From Pseudomonas sp. VD-NE ins (lineage in GTDB: Bacteria; Pseudomonadota; Gammaproteobacteria; Pseudomonadales; Pseudomonadaceae), in the NCBI RefSeq assembly GCF_031882575.1, contig NZ_CP134772.1:4483001-4547000 (forward strand): a stretch of DNA of 64,000 bases. The letters are read 5' to 3'. Position 1 is the stretch's first letter; every line of letters begins with the position of its first letter. The notes beneath the pieces are model-generated. The model saw nothing but the letters and a program-made list of their open reading frames with translations, did no database searches and was not told where the DNA came from. A program made the position numbers and the translations under genes. Below, one piece after another: positions 33,082 through 43,321 of the stretch.

Positions 33082-33615
33082 TTACTGACTGACAGTCAGT
33101 TTGCCGACCATGCCCGCCTGATAATGCCCGGGAATATTGCAGGCAAATTCCAGACTGGTCGCCTTGTTGAAGGTCCAGGTCAGTTCGGCGGTTTTGCCCG
33201 GCTCGACCAACACGCTGTTCGGATCATCGTGCTTCATGCCATGGCCCATCGCTGCGTGATCCATGCCGGCCATATCGTGGGACATTTCCTTCATGCCGGT
33301 AGGCGTGAGCATGCCGCTTTGTTGCATCTGCAACATTTCCTGCTGGTGTCTGGCATGCATCGCTGCGTCGCCGAGGTTGAATTCGTGCAACAACTGGCCT
33401 TTATTCACCAGCACAAAGCGAACGGTCTCACCGGCCTTGACCTGAATCGCCTTCGGGTCGAACGACATGTCGTTCAACACCACTTCAATGCTGCGCGTGG
33501 CTTTGGCGGCAGGCGCTGGCTGGCCAAATTCGTAGGTGTGAGCCGGCGCGGCCCACACTGGCGAACTCAGCGCCAACAGACAGGCAGCCAACGTCAGGGA
33601 TTGGCGTAAAAACAT
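33082..33615 (-). CDS. Periplasmic cupredoxin-type copper protein
   Basis: A 177-residue protein with a signal peptide (cleaved after VWA) and a plastocyanin-like fold. The copper ligands are His in LLHEFNLG, Cys in FACNIPGHYQAGM, then His and Met in the same loop. Between strands is a Met/His-rich insert (MKEMSHDMAGMDHAAMGHGM), a likely extra Cu(I) site. It is divergent from copR, as PA2807 is near copRS in P. aeruginosa, and is probably induced by copper through CopR. Confidence 0.88.
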   Translation of the reverse strand: MFLRQSLTLAACLLALSSPVWAAPAHTYEFGQPAPAAKATRSIEVVLNDMSFDPKAIQVKAGETVRFVLVNKGQLLHEFNLGDAAMHARHQQEMLQMQQSGMLTPTGMKEMSHDMAGMDHAAMGHGMKHDDPNSVLVEPGKTAELTWTFNKATSLEFACNIPGHYQAGMVGKLTVSQ

Positions 33616-33679
33616 GGTCGTTCTCCAACAAGATAAGGTTCAGCCTGTGGGAAACTTTAGCCGGCCTGCGCTGGCATCT

Positions 33680-33710
33680 ACCTGACAGGCAGATTACAAC
33701 TTTGTCAGGT
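33680..33710. promoter_or_regulatory. Candidate CopR operator in the divergent cop promoter
   Basis: The inverted repeat ACCTGACA (33680-33687) / TGTCAGGT (33703-33710) has a 15-base spacer. Its right half also gives TTACA-N4-TGTCA, close to the TGACA-N4-TGTCA type boxes of copper response regulators. It serves both the cupredoxin and copRS. Confidence 0.5.
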
Positions 33711-33779
33711 TGGCGCCTGTCGCCTGCTCTCAAGGTATAAAGCTTTCGTTTCTACACCCCGAACAAAACCGAGTCGCCC

Positions 33780-34460
33780 ATGAAACTGTTGATCGTCGAA
33801 GACCAAGCGAAAACCGGCCAATACCTGCGCCAGGGCCTGACCGAGGCCGGGTTCAATACGGAGCTGGTGGCCGACGGCAACAGCGGTCAGCAACTGGCAC
33901 TGAGCGGCGATTATGCGCTGCTGATCCTCGACGTGATGCTGCCGGGCCGCAACGGCTGGCAGATTCTGCACGCGGTGCGCAGCGCCGGGCTGGATACGCC
34001 GGTACTTTTTCTGACGGCCAAAGACGCCGTGGAAGACAGGGTTCACGGCCTCGAACTTGGCGCCGACGATTATCTGGTCAAACCGTTCGCCTTCTCCGAA
34101 CTGCTCGCACGAGTGCGCAGCCTGTTGCGTCGCGGCAGTGCCACAGCGCAGGAAACCAGCCTGCAACTGGCCGATCTGCGCCTGGACCTGATTCGCCGCC
34201 GGGTCGAGCGCAGTGGTCAGCGTATCGATCTGACCGCCAAGGAATTCGCGCTGCTGGAAATGCTTCTGCGTCGCCAAGGCGAAGTGCTGCCGAAATCGCT
34301 GATTGCCTCACAGGTCTGGGACATGAATTTCGACAGCGACACCAATGTCATCGAAGTGGCGATCCGCCGATTGCGCCTGAAGATCGACGATGAATTCCCT
34401 AACAAACTGATCCACACCGTGCGCGGCATGGGTTACGTGCTCGAAGAGCGTGGCGCCTGA
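33780..34460 (+). CDS. copR: Copper response regulator CopR/CusR
   Basis: A 226-residue OmpR-family regulator. Receiver: Glu7-Asp8, phosphoacceptor Asp51 in LILDVMLPG, Lys101 in YLVKPF. Winged helix: [20 protein letters not shown] and [14 protein letters not shown], with the wing [13 protein letters not shown]. The stop overlaps the copS start (ATGA type). It is divergent from the cupredoxin, its likely target. Confidence 0.92.
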   Translation: MKLLIVEDQAKTGQYLRQGLTEAGFNTELVADGNSGQQLALSGDYALLILDVMLPGRNGWQILHAVRSAGLDTPVLFLTAKDAVEDRVHGLELGADDYLVKPFAFSELLARVRSLLRRGSATAQETSLQLADLRLDLIRRRVERSGQRIDLTAKEFALLEMLLRRQGEVLPKSLIASQVWDMNFDSDTNVIEVAIRRLRLKIDDEFPNKLIHTVRGMGYVLEERGA

Positions 34461-35809
34461 TGCGCCGGTTGTCACTGAGTTCGCGCCTGGCCTTGTTGTT
34501 TGCCGCGTGCACCGCCGTGGTTTCACTGTTCGCCGGCGTGCTGTTCGACCGCGCCAGCGAGGCGCACTTTATCGAACTCGATCAACAGCAATTGGACGGC
34601 AAACTGATTGGCCTGCGCCGCGCCTTGCAGGATGTTCAACCCGCTCAACGTGAAGCACGGCTGGCGGATGAGCTGAGCCGTCAGGCCGATCTGTCGCTGC
34701 GCATCACCGGCAGCGACGGCCAACGCTGGTACGACAGTTCGACGCAGATCCCCAAGGATTTACCGCAACAATCGGGTCTGTCGACGATCAGCAACGACGG
34801 TACCGACTATCGCGTACTCAACGCCCCGCTCTCCCCGGACCAACCCGAGTCGCCGCAATTGACCTTGTTGCTGGACATCACCCATCACCAGCACTTCCTG
34901 CAACGCATGCAGCATCTGATCTGGCTGACAGTCGGCCTTTCGGCGTTGGCCACTGCTTTGCTCGGTGCCTGGGCCGCACGCAGCGGCTTGCGGCCATTGC
35001 GGCGCATGAGTGCAGTCGCCCGTGGGATTTCCGCACAATCGCTGAATGCCCGACTCCCAGAAGAACAAATGCCGCCAGAACTTGCGGAAATGGCCCACAG
35101 CTTCAACGCCATGCTCGCACGCCTCGACGACTCGTTTCAGCGGCTCTCGGCGTTTTCCGCCGACATCGCCCATGAACTGCGCACACCGCTGTCGAACCTG
35201 CTTACTCACACCCAAGTCACCCTTACCCGCCCACGGCCGATCGAGGATTACCGCGAAGCGCTGCACAGCAACCTCGAAGAGCTGCAATGGATGGCGCAAC
35301 TGGTCAACGACATGTTGTACCTGGCCAAGGCTGATCACGGTTTGCTGATGCCCAAGTGCGAACCCTTGGAATTGGCGGATGAGACCGATCTGCTGCTGGA
35401 GTTTTTTGCGCCGCTGGCGGAGGACGCCGGGGTCAAGCTGACGCGCGAGGGCAATGCGCGGATCGAGGGTGATCGCAGCATGTTGCGCCGGGCCTTGTCG
35501 AACTTGCTGGATAACGCGTTGCGGTTTACCCCGGCTGAGGGCTATGTGAGCTTGCGGATCGTTGATCAACAGAGCGCTGTGCGCGTTTCAGTCGAGAACA
35601 GTGGCGAGGGGATTTCTGCGGAGTTGTTGCCACGGCTGTTTGACCGGTTTTATCGGGCCGATCCGGCGCGACAGGAAGGCAGCAGCGAGCATGCGGGGTT
35701 GGGGCTGGCGATTACTCAGTCGATCGTCCGCGCCCATGGTGGGCAGATTCATTGCGAATCCAAAGCGGGATGGACGCGGTTTGTGATTGAGCTGCCCAAG
35801 GGAGATTGA
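34460..35809 (+). CDS. copS: Copper sensor histidine kinase CopS/CusS
   Basis: A 449-residue inner-membrane kinase. Two membrane segments (about 10-30 and 155-180) flank a periplasmic sensor domain; then HAMP, the phospho-acceptor His238 in FSADIAHELRTPLSN, and the ATPase domain with NLLDNALRFTP, SGEGISAE and HAGLGLAITQSIV. It pairs with copR, whose stop it overlaps. A heavy-metal sensor of the CusS type by order and layout. Confidence 0.92.
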   Translation: MRRLSLSSRLALLFAACTAVVSLFAGVLFDRASEAHFIELDQQQLDGKLIGLRRALQDVQPAQREARLADELSRQADLSLRITGSDGQRWYDSSTQIPKDLPQQSGLSTISNDGTDYRVLNAPLSPDQPESPQLTLLLDITHHQHFLQRMQHLIWLTVGLSALATALLGAWAARSGLRPLRRMSAVARGISAQSLNARLPEEQMPPELAEMAHSFNAMLARLDDSFQRLSAFSADIAHELRTPLSNLLTHTQVTLTRPRPIEDYREALHSNLEELQWMAQLVNDMLYLAKADHGLLMPKCEPLELADETDLLLEFFAPLAEDAGVKLTREGNARIEGDRSMLRRALSNLLDNALRFTPAEGYVSLRIVDQQSAVRVSVENSGEGISAELLPRLFDRFYRADPARQEGSSEHAGLGLAITQSIVRAHGGQIHCESKAGWTRFVIELPKGD

Positions 35810-35820
35810 GGCCAGCAGTT

Positions 35821-35909
35821 GCGGCCCCTTCGCGAGCAGGCTCACTCCCACATTGGATCTGCGTCGTTCACAAATCCCCTGTGGGAGCGAGCCTGCTCGC
35901 GAAAGCGGT
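35821..35909. repeat. REP doublet between copS and lolE
   Basis: CCTTCGCGAGCAGGCTCACT and the inverted GTGGGAGCGAGCCTGCTCGC pair enclose about 45 bases, filling the gap of the convergent genes. Confidence 0.9.
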
Positions 35910-35917
35910 CTAAAGGT

Positions 35918-37162
35918 TTACGAATATCTCAGGGCGTGAGCCGGCTCGATCTTCGCCGCTCGCCACGCCGGATAGACCGTCGCCAGGAAGCTCAGAATAA
36001 AGCCCGCCGAGCAAATCAACAGCACGTCCCCACCCTGCAATTCCGACGGCAGATTGCTGACGAAATACACGTCGGAACTGAAGATATGCTGGCCGCTGAC
36101 TCGCTCGATCCAGCCCACGATCTGACTGACATTCAGCGCCGCGATCACACCCAACACGCCGCCAATGATCGTGCCGACAATGCCGATTACCGTGCCCTGC
36201 ACCATGAAGATCGCCATGATCTGCCGTGGCGTGGCGCCGATGGTACGCAGGATCGCGATGTCCGCGCCCTTGTCGTTCACCACCATGATCAACGTCGCAA
36301 TGATGTTGAACGCCGCCACCGCGACGATCATCAGCAACAGCAGGCCGATCATGGTTTTTTCCATCTTCATCGCACTGAACAGACTGCCCTGGGTGTGGGT
36401 CCAGTCGTCAGCCTTGAACTCGGCGCCCAAACCGGCGGCGATGTCCGAGGAGACTTTCGGCGCGGCGTACAGGTCTTTCACCGCCAGACGCACACTTTGC
36501 ACCTGATTCGGCTCCCAGTGCTGCATGGTTGCGGCGTCAGCCACATGGATCAGGCCCATCGAGCCGTCCAGTTCGGCGCCAACCTTGAACACGCCGACCA
36601 CGTTCAGACGCTGCATACGCGGGGTGATGCCACCCGGCGCAGTGCTGACTTCCGGGACGATCAGGGTGATCTTGTCGCCAACATTGAGACGGAAACGGCG
36701 GGCGGTGATTTCACCAATCACCACACCGAACTCGCCCGGCTTCAAGGCGTCGAGACGGCCCTGCACGATGTGCTGGGCAACGATCGACACCTTGCCTTCC
36801 TGTGCCGGGTCAACACCACTGATCTGGATCGGCTGCATCAAGCCCTTGTAGGACAGCATGCCTTCCATTTCAGTGAACGGCACGGCCGCAGTCACTTCAG
36901 GATTCTTCATCGCGGCAGCAGCCACAGGCTGCCAGTCATCGATCGGCTTGACGCCAACGATGGTCGCGTGCGGCACCATGCCGAGGATGCGCGAGCTCAT
37001 TTCGCGCTGGAAGCCGTTCATCACCGACAACACCACGATCATCGCCAGCACGCCGAGGGCGAGGCCGATCATCGAGGTCATCGAAATGAACGAAACAAAG
37101 CGATTGCGGCGCTTGGCGCGGGTATAGCGCGTGCCGATAAAGATCGATAACGGTCTGAACAT
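35918..37162 (-). CDS. lolE: Lipoprotein-releasing ABC permease LolE (or LolC)
   Basis: A 414-residue MacB-type permease with four membrane segments: one at 20-45 ([20 protein letters not shown]) and three near the C-terminus, with a large periplasmic domain between. With LolD it extracts lipoproteins from the inner membrane for LolA. It is a close paralogue of the permease at 37917-39167. The start [20 protein letters not shown] matches its paralogue; the 21 extra upstream codons are not conserved. A hairpin precedes it (37190-37217). Confidence 0.92.
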   Translation of the reverse strand: MFRPLSIFIGTRYTRAKRRNRFVSFISMTSMIGLALGVLAMIVVLSVMNGFQREMSSRILGMVPHATIVGVKPIDDWQPVAAAAMKNPEVTAAVPFTEMEGMLSYKGLMQPIQISGVDPAQEGKVSIVAQHIVQGRLDALKPGEFGVVIGEITARRFRLNVGDKITLIVPEVSTAPGGITPRMQRLNVVGVFKVGAELDGSMGLIHVADAATMQHWEPNQVQSVRLAVKDLYAAPKVSSDIAAGLGAEFKADDWTHTQGSLFSAMKMEKTMIGLLLLMIVAVAAFNIIATLIMVVNDKGADIAILRTIGATPRQIMAIFMVQGTVIGIVGTIIGGVLGVIAALNVSQIVGWIERVSGQHIFSSDVYFVSNLPSELQGGDVLLICSAGFILSFLATVYPAWRAAKIEPAHALRYS

Positions 37163-37179
37163 TCGCTGGGGCACCGTAT

Positions 37180-37217
37180 AAAAATAAAAGACCCGACGTC
37201 TTTGCAGGCGTCGGGTT
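37180..37217 (-). terminator. Hairpin between lolD and lolE
   Basis: ACCCGACG (37192-37199) and CGTCGGGT (37210-37217) form an 8-bp stem. On the minus strand it is followed by CTTTTATTTTTATA. It should end part of lolCD transcripts before lolE. Confidence 0.72.
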
Positions 37218-37225
37218 TCAGCCAA

Positions 37226-37909
37226 TCAGATGGGCGTCAGGCAACCTTCTTGCAGGTGCAATACGCGATCCATCTGGCGGGCCAGGTTCATGTCGTGGGT
37301 CACCACCAGGAACGCCGTGCGCATGGAGGTGCTGAGTTCCAGCATCAAATCCTGAATGCCTTGGGCGGTGTGGGAGTCGAGATTGCCGGTTGGCTCGTCG
37401 AGCATCACCAGGCCAGGCTTGTTCACCAGCGCACGGGCGATGGCCACACGCTGACGCTCACCACCGGACAGTTCCGCCGGTTTGTGCTCCAGACGATGAC
37501 CGAGGCCGACGCGTTCCAGCAAAGCCGTGGCGCGCTGACGGGCTTCCGGGATCGGCGTCTTGCCGATCAACAGCGGCATGCAGACGTTTTCCAGCGCGGT
37601 GAATTCCGGCAGCAAGTGGTGGAACTGGTAAACGAAACCGAGCGCACGGTTACGCAGCAGGCCACGCTTCTTCTCGCTCAGTGCCGACAGTTCTTCACCG
37701 TCGAGCCAGACGCTGCCCTTGGTCGGCGTATCGAGACCGCCCAACAGGTTGAGCAAGGTACTTTTGCCCGAACCCGAGGTGCCGACGATCGCCACACGCT
37801 CGCCCGGGTGCAACTCCAGTTGCAGGCCGGCCAGTACTTCTACCGATTCCGGGCCTTCCTCGTAGGATTTGCCCAGGTTGCGGCAGCTCAGGATTGCTTG
37901 TTCACTCAT
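37226..37909 (-). CDS. lolD: Lipoprotein-releasing ABC ATPase LolD
   Basis: A 227-residue ATPase with Walker [10 protein letters not shown], signature LSGGERQR and Walker [11 protein letters not shown]. The start [19 protein letters not shown] is chosen; an ATG five codons upstream would overlap the end of lolC. It powers the LolC/LolE permease pair that surrounds it. Confidence 0.95.
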   Translation of the reverse strand: MSEQAILSCRNLGKSYEEGPESVEVLAGLQLELHPGERVAIVGTSGSGKSTLLNLLGGLDTPTKGSVWLDGEELSALSEKKRGLLRNRALGFVYQFHHLLPEFTALENVCMPLLIGKTPIPEARQRATALLERVGLGHRLEHKPAELSGGERQRVAIARALVNKPGLVMLDEPTGNLDSHTAQGIQDLMLELSTSMRTAFLVVTHDMNLARQMDRVLHLQEGCLTPI

Positions 37910-37916
37910 GCCCGAC

Positions 37917-39167
37917 TCACTCATAACGTAGCGCCTCCGCCGGCTGGGTGCGCGCGGCACGCCAGGCTGGATACAGGGTGGCGAGAAAACTCAGGACCAA
38001 CGCAGCAGCGCAGACCATGACGACATCCTGGCTCTGTACCTGCGACGGAAGATAATCAATGAAATACACGTCAGCATTAAGGAATTTGTGGCCGATCAGG
38101 CCTTCCAGTGCCGAGATCGCCGCGCTGACATTAAGCGCCGCGAAGATGCCGACCACCGCGCCAATCGCTGTGCCGACCACACCGATCACCGTGCCTTGCA
38201 CCATGAACGTGCGCATGATCGTGCCCGGCGTCGCGCCCAACGTACGCAGAATGGCGATGTCGCCCTTCTTGTCGTTGACCACCATCACCAGCGTGGAAAT
38301 GATATTGAACGCAGCCACAGCGACAATCAGCAGCAACAGCAGACCGATCATGGCTTTTTCCATACGGATTGCCTGATACAGATTGCCGTGGGTGCGCGTC
38401 CAGTCACGGGCGTAGTAATGGTCTTCGCCGAGTTGCTGGGCGATGTTCCACGCCACACGCGGTGCCTGGAACAGGTCGTCGAACTTCAGGCGAATACCCT
38501 GCACCTGATCCGGTTTCCAGCGGTGCATCTTCGCCATATCCTGCAGGTTGGTCACACCCAGATAACCGTCGAGCTCGCCGGCGCCGACATGGAAAATGCC
38601 GACCACGGTAAAGCGCTTCATGCGCGGGAACATCCCGGCCGGGGTCACGCTGACCTCCGGGGCGACGAAGGTGACCTTGTCACCGATGCCGACACCGAGC
38701 TTGGTCGCGGCCTTGTCGCCGATGACGATGCCGAAGCTGCCCGGCGTCAAATCGTCGAGTTTGCCCTGCTTCATGAAGTTGTCGATGATCGACACGTTGC
38801 GCTCGAGCGCAGGGTCGATGGCGTTGAGCAACACCTTGGACACCTGACCGTTATTGGTCAGCAGGCCCTGCATCTGGGTAAACGGCGCAACCGCCGTCAC
38901 CTGCGGGTTCTGCTTGACCTGGGTCGCGAGGCTTTGCCAATCGTTGATCGGCTCAGTGGATTCAATGGTCGCGTGGGGCACCATGCCCAGCACGCGGGTG
39001 CGCATCTCATGATCGAAGCCATTCATCACCGACAACACGACGATCATCACGACCACGCCAAGGGCGAGCCCGATCATCGAAGTCAGGGAAATGAATGACA
39101 CAAAATGATTGCGACGCTTTGCACGGGTATAACGCGTGCCGATAAATACGAAGAGAGGTCTGAACAT
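37917..39167 (-). CDS. lolC: Lipoprotein-releasing ABC permease LolC (or LolE)
   Basis: A 416-residue paralogue of the permease at 35918-37162, sharing [20 protein letters not shown] at the start and [10 protein letters not shown] near the end. First of the three-gene lolC-lolD-lolE order. Which of the two is LolC and which LolE is assigned by order, as in P. aeruginosa PA2986-PA2988. Confidence 0.92.
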   Translation of the reverse strand: MFRPLFVFIGTRYTRAKRRNHFVSFISLTSMIGLALGVVVMIVVLSVMNGFDHEMRTRVLGMVPHATIESTEPINDWQSLATQVKQNPQVTAVAPFTQMQGLLTNNGQVSKVLLNAIDPALERNVSIIDNFMKQGKLDDLTPGSFGIVIGDKAATKLGVGIGDKVTFVAPEVSVTPAGMFPRMKRFTVVGIFHVGAGELDGYLGVTNLQDMAKMHRWKPDQVQGIRLKFDDLFQAPRVAWNIAQQLGEDHYYARDWTRTHGNLYQAIRMEKAMIGLLLLLIVAVAAFNIISTLVMVVNDKKGDIAILRTLGATPGTIMRTFMVQGTVIGVVGTAIGAVVGIFAALNVSAAISALEGLIGHKFLNADVYFIDYLPSQVQSQDVVMVCAAALVLSFLATLYPAWRAARTQPAEALRYE

Positions 39168-39261
39168 GTCGGGGCTTGTTCGGAGGGAAAAGGAACGTCC
39201 TTGTGGCGGGGGTCGATAACCAGCTTTACACTCAGACCACCGCCGCTACCATGGGTTCGCC

Positions 39262-39843
39262 ATGTCGACATTAGATGAAGAAGATCGCCGCGAATACTAC
39301 CGTATCGAGGACACGATCGCACTGGAAATTCGGCCCCTGTCCGCTCCCGAAGCCGCAGGCCAGGAAGTGTTGCAGGATGCTTCCCCACTCTTCAACCTGC
39401 TCAGCGAACTGCACCTGAGCGAATTCGAGTCGCAGCACCTGTTGCGCCAGATCAGCGAGCGCGACCGGGCCATCGCTGCGTTCCTGAAATCCCAGAACAA
39501 GCGCATCGACCTGCTCAGCCAGGTGGTCGCCCTGACCGTGCTCGGCCATATCGGCGAGCCGCAACCGGTGATCATCTCCGAGGGCGGGATCGACTTTCAG
39601 CACCCGACACCGATTGCCACCGGTGCACACCTGTCGGTGAAACTGGTGCTGATGCCGCAAGCGTTGGGCCTGCTGCTGCGCGCTCGCGTCACCCATTGTG
39701 ATCGCAAAGGCGAAGGCTACGACGTCGGCACCGAGTTCGAACACTTGACCGACGCCCAGCGCCAGTTGCTCGCCCGCTATATCTTGCAGAAGCAGGCTCA
39801 GGAACGACGTCTGGCCCGCGAACAGAACGAATCAGGCATTTAA
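39262..39843 (+). CDS. PilZ-domain protein (two-domain)
   Basis: A 193-residue protein. RREYYRIED near the start fits the arginine motif. A helical section (LHLSEFESQHLLRQISERDR) follows; then a beta-rich part with IISEGGIDFQ, where the usual D/N-x-S-x-x-G motif is only partly kept, and YDVGTEFEHL. It is probably a c-di-GMP effector, but binding is less certain than for the protein at 29871. It is divergent from lolC and 14 bases upstream of the phosphodiesterase gene, likely in one operon. Confidence 0.8.
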   Translation: MSTLDEEDRREYYRIEDTIALEIRPLSAPEAAGQEVLQDASPLFNLLSELHLSEFESQHLLRQISERDRAIAAFLKSQNKRIDLLSQVVALTVLGHIGEPQPVIISEGGIDFQHPTPIATGAHLSVKLVLMPQALGLLLRARVTHCDRKGEGYDVGTEFEHLTDAQRQLLARYILQKQAQERRLAREQNESGI

Positions 39844-39857
39844 TTTAAGGAAGAACC

Positions 39858-40580
39858 GTGACCCTCATCTACGGCCACCGCGGCGCCAAGGGCGAAGCAC
39901 CGGAAAACACCCTGAGCAGTTTTCAGGAATGTCTCAAGCACGGCGTGCGCCGCTGCGAACTCGATCTGCACCTGTCCAAGGACGGCGAGTTGATGGTCAT
40001 CCACGACCCGACCCTCAAGCGCACCACGGAACGCCGCGGCAAAGTCGTTGAGCACACTGCCGCCGAACTGGTGACCTACGACGCGCGCAAGGGCGGTCCG
40101 GGCTGGATCAAGCCGTGCCCGATTCCGACGCTGGAAGAGCTGTTCGAAAAGTGCGATTTCGAGCACTGGCAACTGGAAGTCAAAAGCGCTTCACGCACTC
40201 GCGCCGCAACCACGGTGCTGGCGATTCGTGAAATGGCTCAGCGCCATGGCCTGCTTGACAAGGTGACGATCACCTCGAGTTCGCGGGAAGTGCTGAAAGC
40301 AGCGCTGGATCTGGTGCCGGACGTGTCGCGCGGACTGGTCGCCGAATACGCCTGGCTCGACCCGTTGAAGGTCGCGGCCAGCTATGGCTGTGAGATTCTC
40401 GCTTTGAACTGGACGCTGTGTACGCCGGAACGCCTGCAGAAGGCGCAGCGTCAGGGGCTGCATGTGTCGGTGTGGACCGTCAACGAGCCTGCGCTGATGC
40501 GCAGACTCGCCGACTTCGGCGTTGACAGCCTGATTACAGACTTTCCCGGTTTGGCCACTGCCACGCTCGAGAATTGCTGA
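39858..40580 (+). CDS. Cytoplasmic glycerophosphodiester phosphodiesterase
   Basis: A 240-residue enzyme that cleaves glycerophosphodiesters to glycerol-3-phosphate. Family signature: IYGHRGAKGEAPENT at the start, then ELDLHLSKDGELMVIHDP with the metal and catalytic residues. No signal peptide, so cytosolic (UgpQ type). The start is GTG, with AAGGAAGA just before it. Confidence 0.92.
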   Translation: MTLIYGHRGAKGEAPENTLSSFQECLKHGVRRCELDLHLSKDGELMVIHDPTLKRTTERRGKVVEHTAAELVTYDARKGGPGWIKPCPIPTLEELFEKCDFEHWQLEVKSASRTRAATTVLAIREMAQRHGLLDKVTITSSSREVLKAALDLVPDVSRGLVAEYAWLDPLKVAASYGCEILALNWTLCTPERLQKAQRQGLHVSVWTVNEPALMRRLADFGVDSLITDFPGLATATLENC

Positions 40581-40622
40581 AATCGGTCTCCCCGGCCGGC
40601 TCAGGCCACCGGCCGGAGCCCG

Positions 40623-42017
40623 TCAAAAAAGCCGGTTGAGGCCGTCGTACGCCGCTACCCGATAGGCTTCGGCCATGGTCGGGTAGTTGAACGTGGTGTT
40701 GACGAAATACTTCAGGGTGTTCAGCTCGCCCGGCTGGCTCATGATCGCCTGACCGATGTGGACGATCTCCGACGCCTGATAACCGAAGCAGTGAACGCCC
40801 AGCACTTCCAGGGTTTCACGGTGGAACAGGATCTTCAGCATGCCTTGCGGCTCGCCGGCGATCTGCGCACGCGCCATGCTCTTGAAGAACGCCTTGCCGA
40901 CTTCGTACGGCACCTTGGCCTGGGTCAGTTCCTGCTCGTTCTTGCCGATCGAACTGATCTCCGGAATGGTGTAGATGCCGGTCGGCACGTCATTCACAAA
41001 GCGCCAGCTACCGTTATCAACAATGCTGCCAGCAGCCGAACGACCCTGGTCGTGGGCGGCACTGGCCAGGCTCGGCCAGCCGATCACGTCGCCGGCGCCG
41101 TAGATGTTTGGCACGCAGGTGCGGTACGCCTCGTCGACTTCGATCTGCCCACGGCTGTTGACCTTGACGCCGATGTTTTCCAGACCCAGCTGGTCGGTGT
41201 TACCGGTACGGCCGTTGCACCAGAGCAAGGCGTCGGCCTTGATCTTCTTGCCGGACTTCAGGTGCAGGATCACACCGTTGTCGACGCCTTCAACGCGATC
41301 GTAATCTTCGTTGTGGCGCACGGTGATGTTGTTGTTGCTGAAGTGGTAGCTCAACGCCTGAGAGATTTCCGAGTCGAGGAAGCTCAGCAACTGACCACGG
41401 TTATCGACCAGTTCGACCAGTACACCCAGACCGCTGAAGATCGAGGCGTATTCGCAACCGATCACGCCAGCGCCGTAAACGATCAGTTTGCGCGGGGTGT
41501 GGTTGAGGCTGAGGATGGTGTCGCTATCGTAGATACGCGGGTGGTGAAAATCGATGTCCGCCGGGCGATACGGGCGCGAACCGGTGGCGATGATGATGTG
41601 CTTGGCCACCAGTTTTTCGACCACACCGTTGGCGCAGACCACTTCGATGGTTTGCTCGTCGGCGAAGCTGCCGGTGCCGAAGAATACGTCGACGCGGTTA
41701 CGGGCGTAGTAGCCGGTACGCGAAGCAACTTGTTTGGAAATGACTTTTTCGGCGCTTTTCAACACGTCCGGGAAGGAGAACCAGCGTGGCTCGCCGATCG
41801 CCCGGAACATGGGATTAGTGTTGAACTGCATGATCTGCCGCACCGAGTGACGCAGTGCCTTGGACGGGATGGTGCCGAGGTGGGTGCAGTTGCCGCCGAC
41901 CTGGCGACGGCTGTCGACCATCGCGACCTTGCGCCCTGCTTTGGCGGCGTTCATTGCCGCGCCTTCTCCCGCCGGGCCGGAACCCAGCACCACCACGTCG
42001 TAGTTGTAGACAGCCAT
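40623..42017 (-). CDS. sthA: Soluble pyridine nucleotide transhydrogenase
   Basis: This FAD enzyme transfers hydride between NADPH and NAD. The 464-residue protein has [20 protein letters not shown] (FAD), a second GxGxxG-type motif [13 protein letters not shown] (NAD(P)), and a dimerisation domain. The redox cysteine motif is [12 protein letters not shown] with one cysteine, as normal for SthA and unlike lipoamide dehydrogenase. Confidence 0.95.
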   Translation of the reverse strand: MAVYNYDVVVLGSGPAGEGAAMNAAKAGRKVAMVDSRRQVGGNCTHLGTIPSKALRHSVRQIMQFNTNPMFRAIGEPRWFSFPDVLKSAEKVISKQVASRTGYYARNRVDVFFGTGSFADEQTIEVVCANGVVEKLVAKHIIIATGSRPYRPADIDFHHPRIYDSDTILSLNHTPRKLIVYGAGVIGCEYASIFSGLGVLVELVDNRGQLLSFLDSEISQALSYHFSNNNITVRHNEDYDRVEGVDNGVILHLKSGKKIKADALLWCNGRTGNTDQLGLENIGVKVNSRGQIEVDEAYRTCVPNIYGAGDVIGWPSLASAAHDQGRSAAGSIVDNGSWRFVNDVPTGIYTIPEISSIGKNEQELTQAKVPYEVGKAFFKSMARAQIAGEPQGMLKILFHRETLEVLGVHCFGYQASEIVHIGQAIMSQPGELNTLKYFVNTTFNYPTMAEAYRVAAYDGLNRLF

Positions 42018-42214
42018 GCGTACTCCTCAGAACAGGCCGCGGTGCCAGCAGCACCGGCGGCTAAATCACGCCGAACGGCGGCGCGAAGGAACAATTGGGG
42101 GTCAATCAAGAACCCGGACACAGTCTATAGAAGCGTCAACGCCGCGCACATTAACCCTTGGTCGCGTCGTAGGCTACTTTTGCCTGCACTACAACGCCAG
42201 CTTTCGTATTGTTC

Positions 42215-43231
42215 TCAGTCAGTTTTCTTGCCACTGAGGCGTTCGAAAGCCGCGTTGGTGCGGACGACAAAACCTGTATCGGCACGAATCACAAAGAATG
42301 CACCAATGTCATGTTTTTCGGCATAGTCCCACGCCCTTTCCGGGCCGAGAATCAGCAACAGCGTCGATAGTCCATCGGCCATCAACGCTGAAGGATGAAT
42401 CACCGTGACTGACGCCAGATCGTGTAGGACCGGTGCGCCAGTGCGCGCATCGAAGGTGTGGGAATAACGCCGGCCGCCCTGCAGGAAATAGTTACGGTAG
42501 TCGCCCGAGGTGGAGACGCCGTAGCCGTCGACATCAATGATGCGCTCGGCGACCTGCTGATCGTCGCTGGGCTCTTCCAGAGCGATGCGCCACGATGAGC
42601 CGTCAAGCTTGCGGCCCTTGGCCTTGAGCTCCCCCGTAGCTTCAGCGAGGTAATCGTGAATGCCCAGCGCATCGAGCCGTGCCGCAATAGTGTCGACGGC
42701 ATAACCGGCGGCGATGCTGTTGAAATCAACCTCGACGGCGGCATCCTTGCACAACTGATCGCCATTGATATGTAGATGCTGGTGACCAACCCGTCGCATC
42801 ACCTCGGCCAGCGCAGCGGCATCAGGGACTTTCTCTTCACGACCTTGCGGGCCGAAGCCCCAGAGATTCATCAGCGGTTCGACAGTGAGGTCGTAGGAGC
42901 CTTCGCTTTGCACTGACAGTTGTTCGCCAACACGGACCAGTTCGAGCACCGACGCGGGCATGTTCTGACAGCTGTTAACCGGCAAGTCATTGAATCGCTC
43001 AATGTCCGAATCACTACGATAGGTGGACAGTTGACGGTCGACTTCGCCGAGGATGCCCTCCACTTCCCGGCGAACTTGCGCGGGGTCTGCGAGGCCAGCG
43101 TGACGCACGTACTTGATCGAATACGTGCTGCCCATCGTCGGCCCGCCAAAGCTTTCCATGGAATCGCCATTGCCGCAGCCGGCCAATACGCCAGCCAGAA
43201 TCACAAGCCCAAGCAAGCGTCCAGTGAACAA
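42215..43231 (-). CDS. apbE: FAD:protein FMN transferase ApbE (lipoprotein)
   Basis: A 338-residue periplasmic lipoprotein: lipobox LAGC with Cys at about residue 19. ApbE signature: GGPTMGSTYSIKY, then DFNSIAAGYAVDTIAARLD and the C-terminal HTFDARTG...VTVIHPSALMADGLSTLLL. It attaches FMN to target proteins such as NqrB/NqrC and RnfG. In P. aeruginosa the nqr operon lies next to it; here it is absent, so its local target is missing. Confidence 0.92.
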   Translation of the reverse strand: MFTGRLLGLVILAGVLAGCGNGDSMESFGGPTMGSTYSIKYVRHAGLADPAQVRREVEGILGEVDRQLSTYRSDSDIERFNDLPVNSCQNMPASVLELVRVGEQLSVQSEGSYDLTVEPLMNLWGFGPQGREEKVPDAAALAEVMRRVGHQHLHINGDQLCKDAAVEVDFNSIAAGYAVDTIAARLDALGIHDYLAEATGELKAKGRKLDGSSWRIALEEPSDDQQVAERIIDVDGYGVSTSGDYRNYFLQGGRRYSHTFDARTGAPVLHDLASVTVIHPSALMADGLSTLLLILGPERAWDYAEKHDIGAFFVIRADTGFVVRTNAAFERLSGKKTD

Positions 43232-43321
43232 TTATTCATCTCTCCGTAAAACCACGGCGGCCATTATGAATTAAAGGATCTGCAACATCTTTATACAAAA
43301 TCCAATAGTGAGTACCTGAAC

